This document shows positions 32,885-34,182 of a stretch of 34,182 nucleotides of DNA, in pieces (within the stretch, counting starts at the first letter, position 1; each line of letters opens with the position of its first letter). The position numbers and the translations under genes are program-made. Below the pieces are notes generated by a model that was given only the letters and a program-made list of their open reading frames with translations, searched no databases and was not told the origin of the DNA. The stretch lies in the NCBI RefSeq assembly GCF_018614775.1, contig NZ_JAGGOF010000043.1:1-34182 (forward strand). The letters are read 5' to 3'. Source of the stretch: Pseudomonas fluorescens (GTDB lineage: Bacteria; Pseudomonadota; Gammaproteobacteria; Pseudomonadales; Pseudomonadaceae).

Positions 32885-32970
32885 ATAATCCCCTCGCCAC
32901 AAGGAGCGATGTTGTATCTGAGAACCATCGCGCTGCAGCGTTTATTCATACAACCGACAGGGAGTCATCC

Positions 32971-34176
32971 ATGACCTTCATCGAGCCAGCAGGACGCCAG
33001 GCTATCACCACACCCTACCGCACGCCGTTGCGTGCCCCTGACCCCTGGCTCGCACTGGCCGGCGGCATCGAACCCCAGGTGGCCCAGTGTTTCCTGATCA
33101 GTGCCCGTTGCGGCTGCTTCATGCAAGCGGCCCGCAGCCTTAACGTCAAGGCGACCTGGTTGCGCAAGCAGTTGGCGCATCTGGAGGCGCGTCTGCAACG
33201 CTCCTTGTTCAGCTACCAAGGCAGCGTCTTGACCCTCAGCCGGGAAGGTCGCCAGTTGCAGGCGCGACTGATTGCCCTGGCCCATGAAGAGATGCCACCG
33301 TCCAATGAACAACCCTTGATTCGCCTGGCAGTGGCCGAATCGATCTTGCATGACATTCTCGGCCGCGATTTGATCTCGCTGCTGCGACGCAACGCCAGCG
33401 TGCGTTTGCAGATCATTACCCTGGACAGCGAACTGGCCTTGCACGCTACCAGCGCCGATGTGGTGCTGTGGTTGAGCGACGCCCCGGCGACGGTATCAGG
33501 GCCAGGTTTCGCCACCTTGCCAGCGGAGCGATTGGCGCGGCTGGATTACGTGCCCCATATCGCCAAGCGCTATTCACGGCCGGCCACGCGCCCGGAGCGC
33601 CTGGAAGACTTGAACGATTACATGTTGGTGCAATGGCAGGCGGACCGGCAGGTGGACAGCTTCACGCCCTGGAACACCTTGATCGAGCAACGCCGGGCCG
33701 GCGTGGTACAGGTGCAATCCTACGAGCTGATGCTGGAAATGATCCGATGCAGCGCCTGCATCGGCCTGCTGCCGCAGTACATGAGCCGCTTCGACCGTGG
33801 CCTGGTGGCCTTGCCAGGCGTAATCGGCCTGCCGATGCAGCGCGACGTGTGGATGGCAATCAATGCCCAGGCCGAAGGCTCGACAGAAGTGCGGATGCTC
33901 GTCGAACTGATCCGGCATACGTTGGATGAACGCAGGGATTGGTTCAGCCTGTCTGTGTCAGACACACCGCTATCGCGAGCAAGCTCGCTCCCACAGGGGG
34001 ATGTTTGTGTTCGTCAGAACGCGAAGCAGGAACAGCCAAACGCGCCCCAGAAGCCTTGGAAATCGCTGACCGGCACATTCGACAACCGCGCCCGCTCATG
34101 GCTGTGGAAGTGCACCGTGCACGGACCGCTGCACTGGTGGACTTGCGCCTGCAACGGCGAGGTTGGGCGCCAGTGA
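32971..34176 (+). CDS. LysR-type transcriptional regulator with REP-derived C-terminal extension
   Basis: Protein of 401 residues as read. ATG 32971 is chosen because AGGGAG lies 6 bases upstream; the frame is open further left, but that part is only translated REPIN. Residues ~28-95 form a winged helix-turn-helix (FLISARCGCFMQAARSLNVK, then LEARLQRSLFSYQGS...LSREGRQL). About 115-325 is a LysR substrate-binding-like domain (LIRLAVAESILHDILGRDLI onward, SYELMLEMIRCSACIGLLPQ). The family norm is about 300-330 residues, which would end near HTLDERRDWF (about residue 325). The remaining ~75 residues are encoded partly by a REP element and look non-native (SDTPLSRASSLPQGD, then Trp/Cys-rich residues). 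The gene follows the operon after the REPIN, so it may regulate that operon, but this is only positional inference. Confidence 0.8.
   Translation: MTFIEPAGRQAITTPYRTPLRAPDPWLALAGGIEPQVAQCFLISARCGCFMQAARSLNVKATWLRKQLAHLEARLQRSLFSYQGSVLTLSREGRQLQARLIALAHEEMPPSNEQPLIRLAVAESILHDILGRDLISLLRRNASVRLQIITLDSELALHATSADVVLWLSDAPATVSGPGFATLPAERLARLDYVPHIAKRYSRPATRPERLEDLNDYMLVQWQADRQVDSFTPWNTLIEQRRAGVVQVQSYELMLEMIRCSACIGLLPQYMSRFDRGLVALPGVIGLPMQRDVWMAINAQAEGSTEVRMLVELIRHTLDERRDWFSLSVSDTPLSRASSLPQGDVCVRQNAKQEQPNAPQKPWKSLTGTFDNRARSWLWKCTVHGPLHWWTCACNGEVGRQ
33973..33996 (+). repeat. REP element inside the 3' end of the LysR-type reading frame
   Basis: TCGCGAGCAAGCTCGCTCCCACAG-like sequence is a near-consensus REP. 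It lies within the open frame of the LysR-type gene and is translated as SRASSLPQ. REPs are normally outside genes, so either the frame was extended by the insertion or the stop of the original gene was lost just before it. Confidence 0.9.
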
Positions 34177-34182
34177 CCCGGG

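Noticed and set aside
32797..32970. Upstream extension of the LysR-type gene
   Set aside because: The extra codons translate the REPIN and there is no ribosome site before them. ATG 32971 has AGGGAG at 6 bases.

Overview
The window is about 34 kb of GC-rich DNA and reads as a chromosomal segment of a fluorescent-group Pseudomonas. The reasons are the codon bias, the REP elements carrying the core GCGAGCAAGCTCGCTCCCACA or close variants, and a gene block in the same order as I recall for P. aeruginosa PA0691-PA0699. No tRNA, rRNA, CRISPR array or intact insertion sequence was seen. Genus and synteny are from memory and were not searched.

Left block (about 1-15.8 kb, minus strand): one tightly packed five-gene operon. 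It encodes a 3104-residue cysteine-free repetitive surface protein with an N-terminal LEPR-XLL-like motif, a TolC-like outer-membrane lipoprotein with an extra C-terminal domain, a short HlyD-type adaptor, a second HlyD-type adaptor with a cytoplasmic N-terminal domain, and an M50 (site-2-protease-like) membrane protein fused to a HlyD-like domain. The last four genes overlap by 4, 4 and 16 bases. This looks like a dedicated export machine for the giant protein, but there is no ABC transporter gene, no RTX nonapeptide repeat in the substrate and no LapD/LapG pair. It is my best candidate for an under-described system. The adhesin gene contains eight near-identical 321-bp units.

Middle block (about 15.9-23.4 kb): an epoxide-hydrolase-family gene (minus); a large CheB-CheR-PAS-histidine kinase-receiver hybrid (plus); an unknown two-helix membrane protein (plus); a 78-residue protein on the opposite strand that weakly resembles an HPt domain; and a small lipoprotein followed by a clear intrinsic terminator.

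Right block (about 23.7-32.8 kb, plus strand): an operon equivalent to phdA-pdtB-exbB2-exbD2 and following genes. It encodes a PhdA-like protein (Phd/YefM-like N-terminus joined to an IS5-type transposase N-terminal domain), a TpsB outer-membrane transporter, an ExbB with a large LamG-like periplasmic domain, ExbD, TonB, a putative porin, a periplasmic coiled-coil protein, a YbjN-like protein and a membrane-anchored parvulin isomerase. The TpsA exoprotein (pdtA in P. aeruginosa) that should accompany the TpsB is absent from the window. A REPIN then separates a LysR-type regulator whose reading frame runs through a REP element near its 3' end.

The two outer blocks are both envelope or secretion loci and differ from each other in mechanism. 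The sequence does not show whether they cooperate.
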